Positions 25,757 through 34,535 of a DNA stretch of 64,000 nucleotides are shown piece by piece. The notes under the pieces are model-generated. The model was not told the origin of the DNA. It ran no database searches and saw only the letters and a program-made list of their open reading frames with translations. The stretch lies in the NCBI RefSeq assembly GCF_014333525.1, contig NZ_JACSCX010000003.1, positions 62,001 to 126,000 on the forward strand, read 5' to 3'. Each line of letters opens with the position of its first letter. Position 1 is the first letter of the stretch. A program made the translations under genes and the position numbers. This stretch comes from Hymenobacter puniceus (GTDB taxonomy: Bacteria > Bacteroidota > Bacteroidia > Cytophagales > Hymenobacteraceae).

Positions 25757-27016
25757 ATGACTGCTTCCATCCGAATACGGCTATCCATCATGATGTTCCT
25801 GGAGTTCTTCATCTGGGGCGCGTGGTTCGTGACGCTGGGCACGTACCTGTTGCGCAACTTGGGCGCAACGGGTACACAGGTGGGCGTGGCGTTTCTCACG
25901 CAGTCAATTGGGGCCATTGTGGCGCCGTTCATCATTGGGCTCATTGCCGACCGGTTTTTCTCGGCCCAAAAGATTCTGGGCGTGCTGCATCTAGTGGGAG
26001 CGGTGCTGCTGTGGCGGGCGTCCAACGCGCCTGATTTTACCAGTTTCTACCCCAGCATCCTGTCTTATATGGTGCTGTACATGCCCACGCTGGCGCTGGT
26101 AAACTCTATTAGCTTCCGGCAGATGCAGAATCCGCAGAAGGAGTTTGCCCCTATCCGGGTGCTGGGCACGCTGGGCTGGATTGTGGCCGGCCTCACCATC
26201 GGCTGGCTGAACTGGGAGCAGACCAACAGCCTGCAAAGCACTTTCCTGATGGCGGCCGGCGCCTCGACGCTGCTGGGCGTATTCAGCTTCACGCTACCGG
26301 CCACGCCGCCCGTGAAAAAGGACCAAACCAGCTCCCTCGGCGACTTGCTGGGGCTGGAAGCCATTGGCATGCTGCGTAACCGCTCTTACCTCATTTTCTT
26401 CCTGGCTTCCATTGCCATCTGCATTCCGCTGGCTTTCTACTATGGCTTCACCAACCCGTTTCTCAACGAAGTCGGGATGAAGTCGGCGGCGGGCGTGCAG
26501 AGCTTGGGGCAGGTATCGGAGCTGTTATTTATGCTGGCTATTCCGCTGTTTTTCAGCCGGCTGGGCGTGAAAAAGATGCTGGCCATCGGTATGGCGGCCT
26601 GGGTGCTGCGCTACCTGTTTTTCGCCTACGGCGACGGCCTCGGCAACTACTGGATGCTGATTGTAGGCATTGTACTGCACGGCATTTGCTACGACTTCTT
26701 CTTCGTAACGGGCCAGATTTATACGGATAACCTGGCCGGGGAGCGGTTCAAAAGCTCCGCCCAGGGTTTCATCACGCTGGCCACCTACGGCGTGGGCATG
26801 CTTATCGGCACGCTGCTGTCGGGCCGCATTTTCGATGCCTACCAAATCACCCCCACCACCCACGACTGGCGCATGATCTGGCTGATTCCGGCCGGTATTG
26901 CGGCGCTGGTGCTGCTGGCGTTTCTGGCGTTTTTCCGGGATGCGTCGCAGCCGCAGGTGGCGTCAACGGCCACGCCGCTGCAAGACCCCGCCACGCCACT
27001 CACCCAAGCCGTTTAG
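25757..27016 (+). CDS. MFS transporter of the nucleoside:H+ symporter (NupG-like) type
   Basis: A 419-residue protein with about 12 membrane helices. The start RIRLSIMMFLEFFIWGAWFV and IGLIADRFFSAQKILG, with VRVLGTLGWIVAGLTIGW-like and GERFKSSAQGFITLATYGVGM segments, mark the NHS family. In Bacteroidota such transporters frequently sit with Gfo/Idh/MocA and TIM-barrel enzymes and are thought to import sugars or sugar derivatives as well as nucleosides. Here it would bring the oxidised sugar into the cytoplasm; that substrate is an inference. The next gene begins 2 nt after its stop. Confidence 0.88.
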   Translation: MTASIRIRLSIMMFLEFFIWGAWFVTLGTYLLRNLGATGTQVGVAFLTQSIGAIVAPFIIGLIADRFFSAQKILGVLHLVGAVLLWRASNAPDFTSFYPSILSYMVLYMPTLALVNSISFRQMQNPQKEFAPIRVLGTLGWIVAGLTIGWLNWEQTNSLQSTFLMAAGASTLLGVFSFTLPATPPVKKDQTSSLGDLLGLEAIGMLRNRSYLIFFLASIAICIPLAFYYGFTNPFLNEVGMKSAAGVQSLGQVSELLFMLAIPLFFSRLGVKKMLAIGMAAWVLRYLFFAYGDGLGNYWMLIVGIVLHGICYDFFFVTGQIYTDNLAGERFKSSAQGFITLATYGVGMLIGTLLSGRIFDAYQITPTTHDWRMIWLIPAGIAALVLLAFLAFFRDASQPQVASTATPLQDPATPLTQAV

Positions 27017-27018
27017 CC

Positions 27019-27903
27019 ATGGCTACCTGGAATCGGCGGGCGGCGCTAAAAGGCTTGGTGACCGGCACGGCAGCCGTCAGCACGTTAGGCGTTTCGGCGG
27101 CGTGTGCTGCGGAAAACAAGCAACCCGGTTCGGGACAACTGAAGAACAACCTGAAACAGTCGGTGTGCCGCTGGTGCTTCGGCAAAATGCCACTCGATGA
27201 GTTGTGCGCGGCCGCCAAAGCCATGGGCCTGAAAGGTATTGACTTGGTTGGGCCCGCCGATTGGCCGACGCTCAAAAAGTATGGCCTCGACTCGCCGATG
27301 TGCAACGGCGCCGAAATCAACCTCACCGACGGCTTCAACGACCCCCGGTTTCACGCCCAGCTTCGGCAGCGCTACGCCGAAATGATTCCGCGGGTGGCGC
27401 AGGCCGGCTACACCAACCTCATCTGTTTCAGCGGCAGCCGCCGAGGCATGTCGGACGAGCAGGGGTGGACGAACTGCGTGGCCGGCTTGCAGCCGCTACT
27501 GCCACTAGCCGCCAAGCACAACGTGGTGCTGGTGATGGAGCTGCTCAACAGCAAAATCGACCACCCCGACTACCAGTGCGACCGGACGGCCTGGGGCGTG
27601 CAGCTGGCCAAGCGGCTGGGCTCCGAGCACTTCAAGCTGCTCTACGACATCTACCACATGCAGATCGACGAGGGCGACGTCATTCGCACCCTCACCGACA
27701 ACCACCGCTATATTGCCCACTACCACACCGCCGGCGTACCCGGCCGCCACGAGCTCGACGACACGCAGGAGTTGAACTATCCGGCCATCATGCGCGCTAT
27801 CTTGGCCACCGGTTTCAAAGGCTACGTGGCTCAGGAGTTCATGCCCCGCCAGGCCGACGGATTAGCTTCCCTGCGGCAGGCTGTGCAGTTGTGTGATGTG
27901 TAG
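27019..27903 (+). CDS. hydroxypyruvate isomerase-like TIM-barrel protein, exported
   Basis: A 294-residue barrel with a Tat-like leader MATWNRRAALKGLVTGTAAV. The body has SVCRWCFGKMPLDELCAAAK, VVLVMELLNSKIDHPDYQ, LLYDIYHMQIDEGD and IAHYHTAGVPGRHELDDTQEL, closely following the hydroxypyruvate isomerase (Hyi) pattern with its metal-binding Glu, Asp, His and Glu residues. Homologues in sugar clusters act on keto sugars. The third TIM barrel of the cluster and the second with a predicted export signal. It is essentially contiguous with the transporter gene. Confidence 0.87.
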   Translation: MATWNRRAALKGLVTGTAAVSTLGVSAACAAENKQPGSGQLKNNLKQSVCRWCFGKMPLDELCAAAKAMGLKGIDLVGPADWPTLKKYGLDSPMCNGAEINLTDGFNDPRFHAQLRQRYAEMIPRVAQAGYTNLICFSGSRRGMSDEQGWTNCVAGLQPLLPLAAKHNVVLVMELLNSKIDHPDYQCDRTAWGVQLAKRLGSEHFKLLYDIYHMQIDEGDVIRTLTDNHRYIAHYHTAGVPGRHELDDTQELNYPAIMRAILATGFKGYVAQEFMPRQADGLASLRQAVQLCDV

Positions 27904-27920
27904 CGCGAGTCAACCAGAAA

Positions 27921-28063
27921 GCCATTCTGAGCTTGCCGAGGAATTGTGCGCGCTGGCGCTTGGAATGGCTACCGCTCCCTAGCCCAGGGTTTAAACCCTG
28001 AGCTAGTGAATCGTTCTGCGAAGCAGTAAGGATGCTTCGGCCAGCGTCCGCGCAACGTTCTAG
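27921..28063. repeat. degenerate palindromic region with a 28-nt near-palindrome
   Basis: Fragments of the GAGCTTGCCGAGG/GATGCTTCGG repeat type flank a distinct palindrome at 27979-28006, centred on GGGTTTAAACCC with CTAG ends. This looks like a decayed copy carrying a second repeat. Confidence 0.6.
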
Positions 28064-28103
28064 GTTACAGACTTCCCTATTTTCCGCCCTTCATTTCTCT
28101 CCC

Positions 28104-28874
28104 ATGAAACTGGCTTTTCTGCTTCTCCCCACTCTCATCAGCTGTTCGGCCGTGGCCCAGACTCCGCAAAAAGGCAAACCCGAGGACACCGAAGTCTGGA
28201 AACCGGTGCCGAAAGTGGTGACGGCCACCGGCGTGTTTACCGCGCCGCCTTCCGATGCGGTGGTGCTGTTCAATGGCCGCGACCTGGCCCAATGGGTATC
28301 GGTAGAGGACCGCACCAAGCCCGCTGGCTGGAAGGTAGCCGATGGGTTGCTGACCGTAGATAAGAAAACGGGCAACATCGAAACCAAGCAGAAATTCACC
28401 AACTACCAGCTGCACTTGGAGTGGCGGGTGCCAGCCACCATTGCTGGTACGGGCCAAGTGCGCGGCAACAGCGGCCTGTTTCTGGCCTCACTGGGCAAAG
28501 GCGACCTAGGTTACGAGCTGCAGATTCTGGATTCGTATCAGAACCAGACCTACGTAAACGGTATGGCCGGCAGCATCTACAAGCAGTTTATTCCGCTGGC
28601 CAACCCCACCCAGAAGCCCGGCGAGTGGCAGTCGTACGACGTAATGTGGACCGCGCCAACTTTCAAGGCCGATGGCGCGCTGATGACGCCCGCCCGCGTG
28701 ACGGTGCTCTTCAACGGCGTGCTGGTGCAAAACAACACCGAGCTGAAAGGCGCCACTGTATACATCGGGCCGCCCAGCTATCAGGCGCACGGCCCGTCAC
28801 CTATCAAGCTACAGTCGCACGGCGACCCAAGTGAGCCCATCAGCTTCCGCAATATCTGGGTGCGGGAGTTGTAG
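28104..28874 (+). CDS. DUF1080 (3-keto-disaccharide hydrolase) family protein
   Basis: A 256-residue exported protein (signal MKLAFLLLPTLISCSAVAQ). The jelly-roll shows AVVLFNGRDLAQWVS, GWKVADGLLTV, YQLHLEWRVP, GNSGLFLASLGKGDLGYELQILDSY, AGSIYKQFIPL, GEWQSYDVMW and a final ISFRNIWVREL, the DUF1080/PF06439 profile. This family includes enzymes that cleave 3-keto-glycosides. With the GMC dehydrogenase upstream it supplies the cleavage step of an oxidise-then-cleave route outside the cytoplasm. ATG 28104 begins the signal peptide. Confidence 0.9.
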   Translation: MKLAFLLLPTLISCSAVAQTPQKGKPEDTEVWKPVPKVVTATGVFTAPPSDAVVLFNGRDLAQWVSVEDRTKPAGWKVADGLLTVDKKTGNIETKQKFTNYQLHLEWRVPATIAGTGQVRGNSGLFLASLGKGDLGYELQILDSYQNQTYVNGMAGSIYKQFIPLANPTQKPGEWQSYDVMWTAPTFKADGALMTPARVTVLFNGVLVQNNTELKGATVYIGPPSYQAHGPSPIKLQSHGDPSEPISFRNIWVREL

Positions 28875-29051
28875 CAGGCTGGTGCCGGAAGAATGGGAGC
28901 GGAGGGGAACCACATTAACGCTTGGGCTGCTAGGCATCAGGTAAGGAAGTACCGGCTGCATAGTCGCGGGCAATGAACCGCGGATAGACGTAAGGCATGG
29001 CTGCAGGCGAAAATTCGCTCCTGGCAGGCGTGCGCTTAGCCGAGACTTTCG

Positions 29052-29082
29052 TTTGCACCCCCGGATTTTCGGGCTAATTTTG
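29052..29082 (+). promoter_or_regulatory. Bacteroidota sigma-A promoter for the PDH E2 gene
   Basis: TTTG (29052-29055), a 19-nt spacer and TAATTTTG (29075-29082) match the TTTG/TAnnTTTG consensus exactly. The start codon follows 28 nt later. Confidence 0.85.
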
Positions 29083-29110
29083 ACCCCATTCAATTCAACA
29101 GTAGACGCAG

Positions 29111-30913
29111 ATGGCCGAAATCATAAAAATGCCCAAAATGAGCGACACGATGACCGAAGGGGTCATTGCCTCGTGGCTCAAAAAAGTAGGCGATAAGGTG
29201 AAATCCGGGGACATTCTGGCGGAGGTCGAAACCGACAAGGCCACGATGGAGCTGGAAAACTACGAAGACGGCACGCTGCTCCACATCGGCCCGCAGGCGG
29301 GCGAGTCGGTACCCGTTGACGGGTTGCTGGCCATTGTTGGGAAAGAAGGCGAAGATATTTCTGCCCTGCTGGGCGGTGCTGCCCCGGCAGCGCCAGCCCC
29401 GACCGAGGCGGCTCCTGCTCCCGAAGCTGCTCCGGCCGCCGAGGCTGCGCCAGCTCCTGCCGCGGCTCCCGCTCCGGAAGCCCCTAAAGCTGAAGCCCCA
29501 GCTGCTCCGGCGCCGGCCGCTGCTCCGGCTGGCAACGGCAAGAAAGCTACCGTCATCCGGATGCCCAAGATGAGCGACACGATGACCGAAGGCACCATTG
29601 CCTCCTGGCTCAAAAAAGTAGGTGATAAAGTGAAGTCCGGCGACGTGCTGGCCGAAGTGGAAACCGACAAGGCGACCATGGAGCTGGAAAACTACGAAGA
29701 CGGCACGCTGCTCTACGTTGGCCCGAAAGACGGCGAATCGGTAGCGGTAGACGGCATTCTGGCCATTATCGGCGAAGAAGGTGCTGACGTGCAGGCTCTG
29801 CTGGGCGGCCAGAGCGGCGGTAGCGCAGCTCCGGCCGAAGCGGCACCCGCACCTGAGTCAGCTCCTGCCGCCGCGGCACCTGCTCCAGCAGCAACTCCGG
29901 CCCCAACGCCGGCTGCTCCGGCGGCCGCTGCGCCCGCCGCTGCTGTTACGTCGGTAGCACCGGCCCCGGCTGGCACCCGCATTCTGGCGTCGCCGCTGGC
30001 TAAAAGCATTGCCCGCGAAAAAGGCATCGACCTGAACGGTGTAAAAGGTTCCGGCGAAAACGGCCGCATTGTGTCGCGCGACCTGGAGAATGCCCAGCCT
30101 GCCGCTGCTCCGGCAGCGCAGCCTGCCGCCGCTGCGCCAGCCCCGGCAGCTGCCCCGGCTACTACAGAAGCACCCAAGGCCGAAGCCCCCAAAGCAGAAG
30201 CTGCTCCGGCCCAAGCTGCTCAGCCCGCCGACGGCACCTACACCGACACACCCGTGTCGCAGATGCGCAAGGTAATTGCCCGCCGCCTCTCCGAGAGCCT
30301 GTTCACGGCGCCGCACTTCTACCTGACCATGGAAATCCTGATGGACCGGGCCATGGAGGTACGCACCCAGCTCAACACACTCTCGCCGGTGAAGCTTAGC
30401 TTCAACGACCTGGTTATCAAGGCTGCCGCTGTTGCCCTCAAGCAGCATCCGGCTGTCAACTCCTCGTGGCTCGGCGACAAGATTCGCCAGAACAAGGTAG
30501 TGAACATCGGGGTAGCTGTAGCCGTGGATGAAGGCCTGCTGGTACCGGTAGTGCGCAACGCCGACGGCAAGGGCCTCTCCACCATTGCCACTGAGGTAAA
30601 GGAGCTGGCTGGCAAAGCCAAGAGCAAGAAGCTGCAGCCGGCCGAGTGGGAGGGAAGCACCTTCACCATCTCCAACCTAGGCATGTTCGGCATCGACGAA
30701 TTCACGGCCATCATCAACCCGCCCGACGCCTGCATTCTGGCCGTGGGTGGCATCAAGCAAACCGCTGTGGTGAAAGATGGCCAGCTGGCCATCGGCAACA
30801 TCATGAAGGTGACACTCAGCTGCGACCACCGCGTGGTGGATGGCGCCACCGGCGCCGCCTTCCTGCAGACGCTCAAAGCCCTGCTCGAAGACCCAATGCG
30901 CATGCTTATCTGA
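29111..30913 (+). CDS. pyruvate dehydrogenase E2 (dihydrolipoamide acetyltransferase), two lipoyl domains
   Basis: A 600-residue protein. Lipoyl domain 1 covers 1-80 with the lipoylated lysine in ETDKATME (Lys43). Lipoyl domain 2 covers ~145-225 with the same motif (Lys187), the two being nearly identical. Ala/Pro-rich linkers join them to the E1/E3-binding domain (~289-325: RILASPLAKSIAREKGIDL) and the catalytic domain (~380-600), which has the His/Asp site DHRVVDG near 572-578. It makes acetyl-CoA within the PDH complex. No E1 or E3 gene is adjacent. A consensus promoter lies just upstream and a strong terminator just downstream, so it is transcribed alone. Confidence 0.95.
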   Translation: MAEIIKMPKMSDTMTEGVIASWLKKVGDKVKSGDILAEVETDKATMELENYEDGTLLHIGPQAGESVPVDGLLAIVGKEGEDISALLGGAAPAAPAPTEAAPAPEAAPAAEAAPAPAAAPAPEAPKAEAPAAPAPAAAPAGNGKKATVIRMPKMSDTMTEGTIASWLKKVGDKVKSGDVLAEVETDKATMELENYEDGTLLYVGPKDGESVAVDGILAIIGEEGADVQALLGGQSGGSAAPAEAAPAPESAPAAAAPAPAATPAPTPAAPAAAAPAAAVTSVAPAPAGTRILASPLAKSIAREKGIDLNGVKGSGENGRIVSRDLENAQPAAAPAAQPAAAAPAPAAAPATTEAPKAEAPKAEAAPAQAAQPADGTYTDTPVSQMRKVIARRLSESLFTAPHFYLTMEILMDRAMEVRTQLNTLSPVKLSFNDLVIKAAAVALKQHPAVNSSWLGDKIRQNKVVNIGVAVAVDEGLLVPVVRNADGKGLSTIATEVKELAGKAKSKKLQPAEWEGSTFTISNLGMFGIDEFTAIINPPDACILAVGGIKQTAVVKDGQLAIGNIMKVTLSCDHRVVDGATGAAFLQTLKALLEDPMRMLI

Positions 30914-30930
30914 GTTGCGTAAGCTGATTG

Positions 30931-30974
30931 TGCAACAAAAAAGCCAGCCCGACCGGGCTGGCTTTTTTGTTGCA
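30931..30974 (+). terminator. intrinsic terminator of the E2 gene
   Basis: A perfect 20-bp stem pairs 30931-30950 with 30955-30974 around a 4-nt loop; TTTTTT lies in the 3' arm. Confidence 0.95.
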
Positions 30975-31128
30975 CAGCAGAAGCCCGACCAATAGACGAA
31001 AGGCGCAGAACAGGCAAGCGGACAACCCTGCAACAGAAGGGTTTTATTATAAATCCTCTATACTTACTGCCAGAGGTGTTGCGCCTGCAGCACCTGAATG
31101 TTGAACTATACACAAGGCAGACGCAGAT

Positions 31129-33681
31129 ATGAAGCAACAACTACTAGTGGCCGCATTAAGTGCGGCCAGCCTCACCGCTTACGGTCAGGCGCAAACCCTC
31201 TCAGGACAGGTGCTCGATGCGGCTGGCCGGCCCGTTATTGGCGCCACGGTAGTAGAAAAAGGTACCAACAACGGCACTGCCACCGACAATGCCGGCCGTT
31301 TCTCGTTGTCGTCGCGGGCGGCCAACCCACGGCTGGTGATTAGCTCGATTGGCTACACCACGCAGGAAGTGGCGGGAAGCAGCTCCGTAAGCGTGAAGCT
31401 GGCCGACGCCTCCACCAGCCTGGGCGCGGTGCAGGTAGTAGGCTCGCGCAGCCAGAACCGCTCCGTTACGGATTCGCCTTCACCTGTAGATATTATCGAC
31501 CTGCGCGAAGTGACCACCAAAACCGGCCAGCTCGACGTGAATCAGCTGCTGCAGTTTGTGGCGCCTTCCTTCAATTCCAACCGCCAGACCGGCTCCGACG
31601 GCGCCGACCACGTCGATCCGGCCTCTTTGCGCGGCCTCGGCCCCGACCAGACGCTGGTGCTCGTGAACGGCAAGCGCCAGCACCAGTCGGCGCTGGTGAA
31701 CCTGTTTGGCTCGCGCGGGCGCGGCAACACCGGCACCGACCTGAACGTCATTCCGGCGGCCAGCATCGAGCGGATTGAGATTCTGCGCGACGGCGCGGCA
31801 GCCCAGTACGGCTCCGACGCCATTGCCGGCGTGATTAATATCGTGCTGAAAAGCTCCGTGAATGAGCTGACGGCCAGCGCCAACTACGGCGCCTACGACG
31901 CCAAATACCGCCGCGACAACGAGAAATTCGACGGCGGCAACTTCAACGCCAACGTGAACTACGGCGTGGGCTTAGGCGAGCAGGGCAGCTTTGTGAATGC
32001 CACCGTTGACTTCAACCAGCGCCAGCACACCCAGCGCGCCAACGTGCCGGTGCCCAATTCCAGTTCACTGGCCCGCCGCGAGTACGGCGACCCCAAAGTG
32101 TCCAACCTCTCGGCGTATCTGAACTCGAAATTTGCGCTGTCGGACCGCAGCCACATCTACGTGTTCGGGGGCGCCAATAAGCGCAAAGGCGACGCCTACG
32201 CCTGGACCCGGTTCGCCGACGATGACCGCAACGTACCATCCATCTACCCCAACGGCTTCGACCCCATCATCACCAGCGACATCGTGGACGTGTCGGCGGT
32301 GGCCGGGGTACGTACCAAGCTGGGCGAGTGGGAGCTGGATCTGAGCAATAACTTCGGCTCCAACCGTTTCGAGTACGGGCTGCGCAACACGCTGAACGCC
32401 TCGCTGGGTGCGGCCTCGCCCACCAGCTTCAACGCGGGCGGCTTCCAGCTGCAGCAGGACGTGGTGAGCCTGGGCCTCACGCGCAACTACAAAACCGTGC
32501 TGCAGGGCCTGAACGTGGCCGCCGGGGCTGAGTTCCGGCGCGAATGGTACTCGCTGTTTGCCGGCGAGGAAGCATCCTACCGCAACTACGACCCCACCAA
32601 GTCGGGTGGCTCGCAGGGCTTCCCTGGCTACCAGCCCGGCGACGCCATCAAGGCTGACCGCGACAATGTGGGCGCCTACGTAGACGCCGAGCTGAGCGTG
32701 ACGCAGCAATGGCTGCTGGCCGCTGCCTTGCGCTACGAGAACTACACCGATTTCGGCAGCACGCTTAACTATAAGGTTTCGACGCGCTACAACCTCACTG
32801 AGTTTCTGACCTTGCGCGGCACCTACAGCACCGGCTTCCGGGCGCCTTCGCTTGCTCAGATCAACTTCAACTCCACCTTCACCAATTTCATCAACGGCGA
32901 CCCGGTGGAAGTGCTGCTGGCCCGCAACAACAGCGCCGTAACCCAGAAGCTGGGTGTGCCGGCCCTCAAGCAGGAAACCTCCAACAGCGCCAACGTGGGC
33001 CTCACCAGCCGCCTGGGCTCGTCGCTGAGCTTGACCGTGGATGGCTATTACATCAAGGTAAAAGACCGGGTGGTACTCACCAGCCAGTTCTCGTCCGACG
33101 ACCCGGTTATCGGGCCCGATCTGGTGGCGCTGAACGTAGACCAGGCGCAGTTCTTCGCCAATGCCGCCGACACGCGTTCCATTGGCCTGGATGTGGTGCT
33201 GAACCACACCGCTACGCTGGGCACCGGCCGCCTCAACTCCACGCTGGCTGCCAACTTCAACAACCTGAAGATTGACCGGGTGCAAACCACCGGCCGCCTG
33301 GCGGGCCGCGAAGACGACTTCTTCGGGCCCCGCGAGCAGGCCTTTGTAAAAGCCTCGGCGCCGCCGTCCAAAATCAACCTCACTTTCGACTACCAGCTGG
33401 GGCGCTTCAGCACGCTGCTGCGCTTTGTGCGCTTCGACAAAGTGCGGCTCGTGGATTTCGATGGCAACGACATGAACTACGACGCCCGCGTCACGACGGA
33501 CCTAACCTTTAGCTATGCCCTCACCGACCATTTGCAGCTCTCGGTGGGCAGCACCAACCTGTTCAACCGCTACCCCACGCTGTTCGATCCGCAACTCACG
33601 GAAACCGGCGGCGCCTGGGACCCGGTGCAGATGGGTTCGAATGGGCGGTTTTACTTTGCTAAATTGCAGGCCCGATTCTAA
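31129..33681 (+). CDS. TonB-dependent receptor with CarboxypepD_reg-like domain
   Basis: An 850-residue outer-membrane receptor. A signal peptide ends near AYGQ; the CarboxypepD_reg-like domain is ~24-110 (LSGQVLDAAGRPVIGATVVEKGT). The plug follows with SRSQNRSVTDSPSPVDII, LRGLGPDQTLVLVNGKR and ERIEILRDGAAAQYGSDAIAGVINIVLK. The 22-strand barrel ends in the outer-membrane type sequence RFYFAKLQARF. There is no adjacent SusD partner, so it is more likely an iron-chelate, cobalamin or other single-component receptor than a SusC. The substrate cannot be read from sequence. Confidence 0.93.
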   Translation: MKQQLLVAALSAASLTAYGQAQTLSGQVLDAAGRPVIGATVVEKGTNNGTATDNAGRFSLSSRAANPRLVISSIGYTTQEVAGSSSVSVKLADASTSLGAVQVVGSRSQNRSVTDSPSPVDIIDLREVTTKTGQLDVNQLLQFVAPSFNSNRQTGSDGADHVDPASLRGLGPDQTLVLVNGKRQHQSALVNLFGSRGRGNTGTDLNVIPAASIERIEILRDGAAAQYGSDAIAGVINIVLKSSVNELTASANYGAYDAKYRRDNEKFDGGNFNANVNYGVGLGEQGSFVNATVDFNQRQHTQRANVPVPNSSSLARREYGDPKVSNLSAYLNSKFALSDRSHIYVFGGANKRKGDAYAWTRFADDDRNVPSIYPNGFDPIITSDIVDVSAVAGVRTKLGEWELDLSNNFGSNRFEYGLRNTLNASLGAASPTSFNAGGFQLQQDVVSLGLTRNYKTVLQGLNVAAGAEFRREWYSLFAGEEASYRNYDPTKSGGSQGFPGYQPGDAIKADRDNVGAYVDAELSVTQQWLLAAALRYENYTDFGSTLNYKVSTRYNLTEFLTLRGTYSTGFRAPSLAQINFNSTFTNFINGDPVEVLLARNNSAVTQKLGVPALKQETSNSANVGLTSRLGSSLSLTVDGYYIKVKDRVVLTSQFSSDDPVIGPDLVALNVDQAQFFANAADTRSIGLDVVLNHTATLGTGRLNSTLAANFNNLKIDRVQTTGRLAGREDDFFGPREQAFVKASAPPSKINLTFDYQLGRFSTLLRFVRFDKVRLVDFDGNDMNYDARVTTDLTFSYALTDHLQLSVGSTNLFNRYPTLFDPQLTETGGAWDPVQMGSNGRFYFAKLQARF

Positions 33682-33704
33682 TAGAAGGTCAGGCAAACGC
33701 TACC

Positions 33705-33801
33705 TGTCATCCTGACGAAGGAAGGACCTTATCACGGCAGAACGAGGCGCTTATGCGTTACCGGTTCTGTGCGGTAAGGTCCTTCCTTCGTCAGGATGAC
33801 A
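33705..33801. repeat. palindromic intergenic element, GTCATCCTGA type
   Basis: A perfect 27-bp stem pairs 33705-33731 with 33775-33801. The loop holds a second, shorter pairing (CAGAAC/GTTCTG). It lies between the receptor gene and hslV. Confidence 0.93.
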
Positions 33802-33857
33802 CCCTTTTTTCTGTTCCCTAACTAGCGAAAGACGGCAACTTATAATTCGCAACTGAC

Positions 33858-34394
33858 ATGAAAATCCGTTCTACAACCGTGCTGGGCGTGCGCCACAACG
33901 GCCAAGTGGCCCTCGGGGCCGATGGCCAGGCCACCATGGACAAGCACGTAGCCAAGAGCAACGTGCGCAAGGTGCGCAAGCTCCACGAAGGCAAAGTGGT
34001 AACCGGCTTTGCCGGCTCCACCGCCGATGCGTTTCTGCTGCTCGATAAGTTTGAGGAGAAGCTTGGCAACTACGGCGGGCAGCTGCGCCGCGCCGCCATC
34101 GAGCTGGCCAAGGAGTGGCGCAAAGACCAGTACCTGCGCAAGCTGGAAGCCATGATGGTGGTCTGCGACCGGGACGAGCTGCTCATCATTGCCGGCTCTG
34201 GCGACGTGCTGGAGCCTGATTCCGATGTGGCCGCCATCGGCTCGGGCGCTATGTTTGCCCAGGCTGCCGCGCTGGCCCTCAAGAAACACGCGCCCCACCT
34301 CACGGCCCGCCAGATGGTGGAGGAAGCCCTGCACATTGCCGCCGACATCTGCATCTACACCAACCACAACCTCATGATTGAGGAGCCGGTATAG
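33858..34394 (+). CDS. hslV: HslV peptidase subunit
   Basis: A 178-residue proteasome-like protein. Thr6-Thr7 in RSTTVLGVRHNGQ match the N-terminal catalytic Thr of HslV, so a 5-residue propeptide (MKIRS) must be removed, unlike the Met-Thr start of the E. coli protein. Other family segments are ALGADGQATMD, KVVTGFAGSTADAFLLLDKFE, RKLEAMMVVCD, AIGSGAMFAQAAALAL and DICIYTNHN. It forms the double-ring peptidase driven by HslU. No hslU is next to it in this window. Confidence 0.95.
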   Translation: MKIRSTTVLGVRHNGQVALGADGQATMDKHVAKSNVRKVRKLHEGKVVTGFAGSTADAFLLLDKFEEKLGNYGGQLRRAAIELAKEWRKDQYLRKLEAMMVVCDRDELLIIAGSGDVLEPDSDVAAIGSGAMFAQAAALALKKHAPHLTARQMVEEALHIAADICIYTNHNLMIEEPV

Positions 34395-34397
34395 GGT

Positions 34398-34534
34398 AGT
34401 GCTTATTGCTTGGTGCTTAGTGCTTAGGCAGTAGGCGGCGAGCAGCTAAGCCCCACCCAGTTGATTTTTTTCGTACCGCTCAGGTTGCCGGGACAAACAC
34501 CCCTAAGCCCTAAGCACAAAGCACCAAGCACTAA
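34398..34534. repeat. inverted repeat with four-heptad arms between hslV and the DHS-like gene
   Basis: The left arm (34398-34425) is AGTGCTT, ATTGCTT, GGTGCTT, AGTGCTT. The right arm (34505-34532) is AAGCCCT, AAGCACA, AAGCACC, AAGCACT. The arms pair in the 7-nt register and the right one ends 3 nt before the next start codon. Confidence 0.9.
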
Positions 34535-34535
34535 C

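Noticed and set aside
32065..33285. Long minus-strand frame opposite the TonB receptor
   Set aside because: No domain or signal; the receptor frame on the plus strand is continuous and full of family motifs.
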